Shown here: piece after piece, positions 63,618 through 64,000 of the stretch
How positions within the stretch are numbered: position 1 is the first letter of the stretch
Layout: every line of letters begins with the position of its first letter
From: Nocardia vulneris
Lineage (GTDB): Bacteria > Actinomycetota > Actinomycetes > Mycobacteriales > Mycobacteriaceae
Length of the DNA: 64,000 bases
NCBI RefSeq assembly: GCF_001613425.1
Contig: NZ_BDCI01000029.1
Location: 62,001-126,000 of the forward strand
Direction: 5' to 3'
Made by a program: the position numbers and the translations under genes
Notes under the pieces: generated by a model
Databases searched by the model: none
What the model was told of the DNA's origin: nothing
Seen by the model: the letters and a program-made list of their open reading frames with translations, nothing else

Positions 63618-63656
63618 TAAGTAGCATGTCTCACTTGATGAGTAGCATGCTACTCA
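63618..63656. promoter_or_regulatory. paired GntR operators before the MFS gene
   Basis: A perfect 18-bp palindrome TGAGTAGCATGCTACTCA (63639-63656) and a diverged copy TAAGTAGCATGTCTCA (63618-63633) are in the same 21-bp phase as the pair before the decarboxylase genes. The palindrome is probably the strongest site. Confidence 0.8.
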
Positions 63657-63714
63657 AGCTGTGACCTGACGCACAAGAGTTTCACGACAGCCTCGCTCAG
63701 ATGGCGGAAATACG

Positions 63715-63759
63715 CCGACGGCCGGACCCGGAGCCTTGCGGGCCGGGTCCGGCCGTCGG
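63715..63759. terminator. 17-bp perfect stem-loop after folD
   Basis: CCGACGGCCGGACCCGG (63715-63731) is the inverse complement of 63743-63759, with an 11-nt loop. It starts about 31 nt beyond the folD stop on the minus strand and separates folD from the MFS promoter. Confidence 0.7.
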
Positions 63760-63789
63760 AAGTGGCGAGGAAACTGTGCCTCGGAAAGG

Positions 63790-64000
63790 TCAGCGGCGGG
63801 CGTGCTCCGCCGCGACGACGACGTGGCGCATCAGCAGGGCGGTCGTCACCGGACCGATGCCGCCGGGGACCGGGGTGAGGGCGGCGGCCTTGCCGCGCAC
63901 CGACTCCGCGTCGACATCGCCGACGATGCTGCCGTCGGCGGCCTCGTTGGTGCCGACGTCGACCACCACCGCGCCCTCGCGGATGTGCTTGCCGGTGACC
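63790..64000 (-). CDS. folD: methylene-THF dehydrogenase/cyclohydrolase, 3' part (FolD)
   Basis: The minus strand encodes 69 C-terminal residues with VTGKHIREGAVVVDVGTNEA and ALTPVPGGIGPVTTALLMRH, the diagnostic FolD NADP-domain end. FolD interconverts methylene-, methenyl- and formyl-tetrahydrofolate. The 5' part lies beyond the right edge. The stop is TGA at 63790-63792, followed by a strong hairpin. Confidence 0.93.
   Translation of the reverse strand, partial: VTGKHIREGAVVVDVGTNEAADGSIVGDVDAESVRGKAAALTPVPGGIGPVTTALLMRHVVVAAEHARR

Overview
The window looks like chromosomal DNA from a high-GC, mycolic-acid-type actinomycete, most likely Nocardia or a close relative. Base composition is strongly GC-rich, starts are often GTG or TTG, and several genes look leaderless, with a -10-like hexamer about 7 nt before the start codon. 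LGFP-repeat cell-wall proteins, F420/LLM oxidoreductases, mycofactocin genes and a YkuD transpeptidase fit that group. The order RecB-like nuclease, small membrane protein, hisG, hisE, metH, PAC2 recalls (from memory) the Rv2119-Rv2125 stretch of Mycobacterium tuberculosis, with blocks inserted between those genes. The genus is inferred, not proven.

Region 1 (1-16.3 kb) is a conserved core with inserts. It holds the RecB-like nuclease tail, a small membrane protein, a YeiH-type exporter coupled to an unlisted 44-aa membrane peptide, hisG/hisE, a nitronate monooxygenase, a three-gene operon (carnitine-type acyltransferase, SAM methyltransferase, Fe(II)/2-oxoglutarate oxygenase), a HAD phosphatase, a Ser/Thr kinase, metH with a decayed copy of its own 3' end beside it, and a PAC2 protein.

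Region 2 (16.3-31 kb) is accessory and defence DNA. A degenerate resolvase-like protein faces an XRE/TPR regulator. Next is a three-gene type II Wadjet-like set (jetA, jetB, jetC) with no jetD. Then come secreted hydrolases, a VanY peptidase, a MazF-like toxin/antitoxin pair, a segment with DnaA-box-like sites, and an orphan antitoxin-like protein.

Region 3 (31-45.1 kb) holds a GT4 glycosyltransferase, an AlkB alkane hydroxylase without rubredoxin, a class I fumarase, a MarR regulator, and a mycofactocin fragment (mftD, mftE, divergent mftR) lacking mftA/B/C/F. A tightly overlapped stressosome-type operon follows (rsbR-rsbS-rsbT-phosphatase-multidomain phosphatase/kinase), preceded by a SigF/SigB-like promoter. 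A flavin reductase-like protein and an RsbV-like anti-anti-sigma factor end the region.

Region 4 (45.1-57.7 kb) starts with about 0.8 kb of 18/19-bp tandem units, each able to fold on itself, capped by a 32-bp stem. It continues with an LGFP/YiiX-like wall protein, a lipoprotein, two LLM oxidoreductases, a cyclodeaminase-like folate protein, an L,D-transpeptidase, an alpha/beta hydrolase, an ABC exporter with a divergent MarR regulator, and a membrane-anchored protein.

Region 5 (57.7-63.7 kb) is a catabolic cluster on one strand: MFS carrier, GntR regulator, two-subunit ThDP decarboxylase, aldehyde dehydrogenase and mandelate-racemase-type enolase-superfamily enzyme. Paired operators 21 bp apart lie before both the carrier and the enzyme operon. 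The 3' end of folD closes the window.
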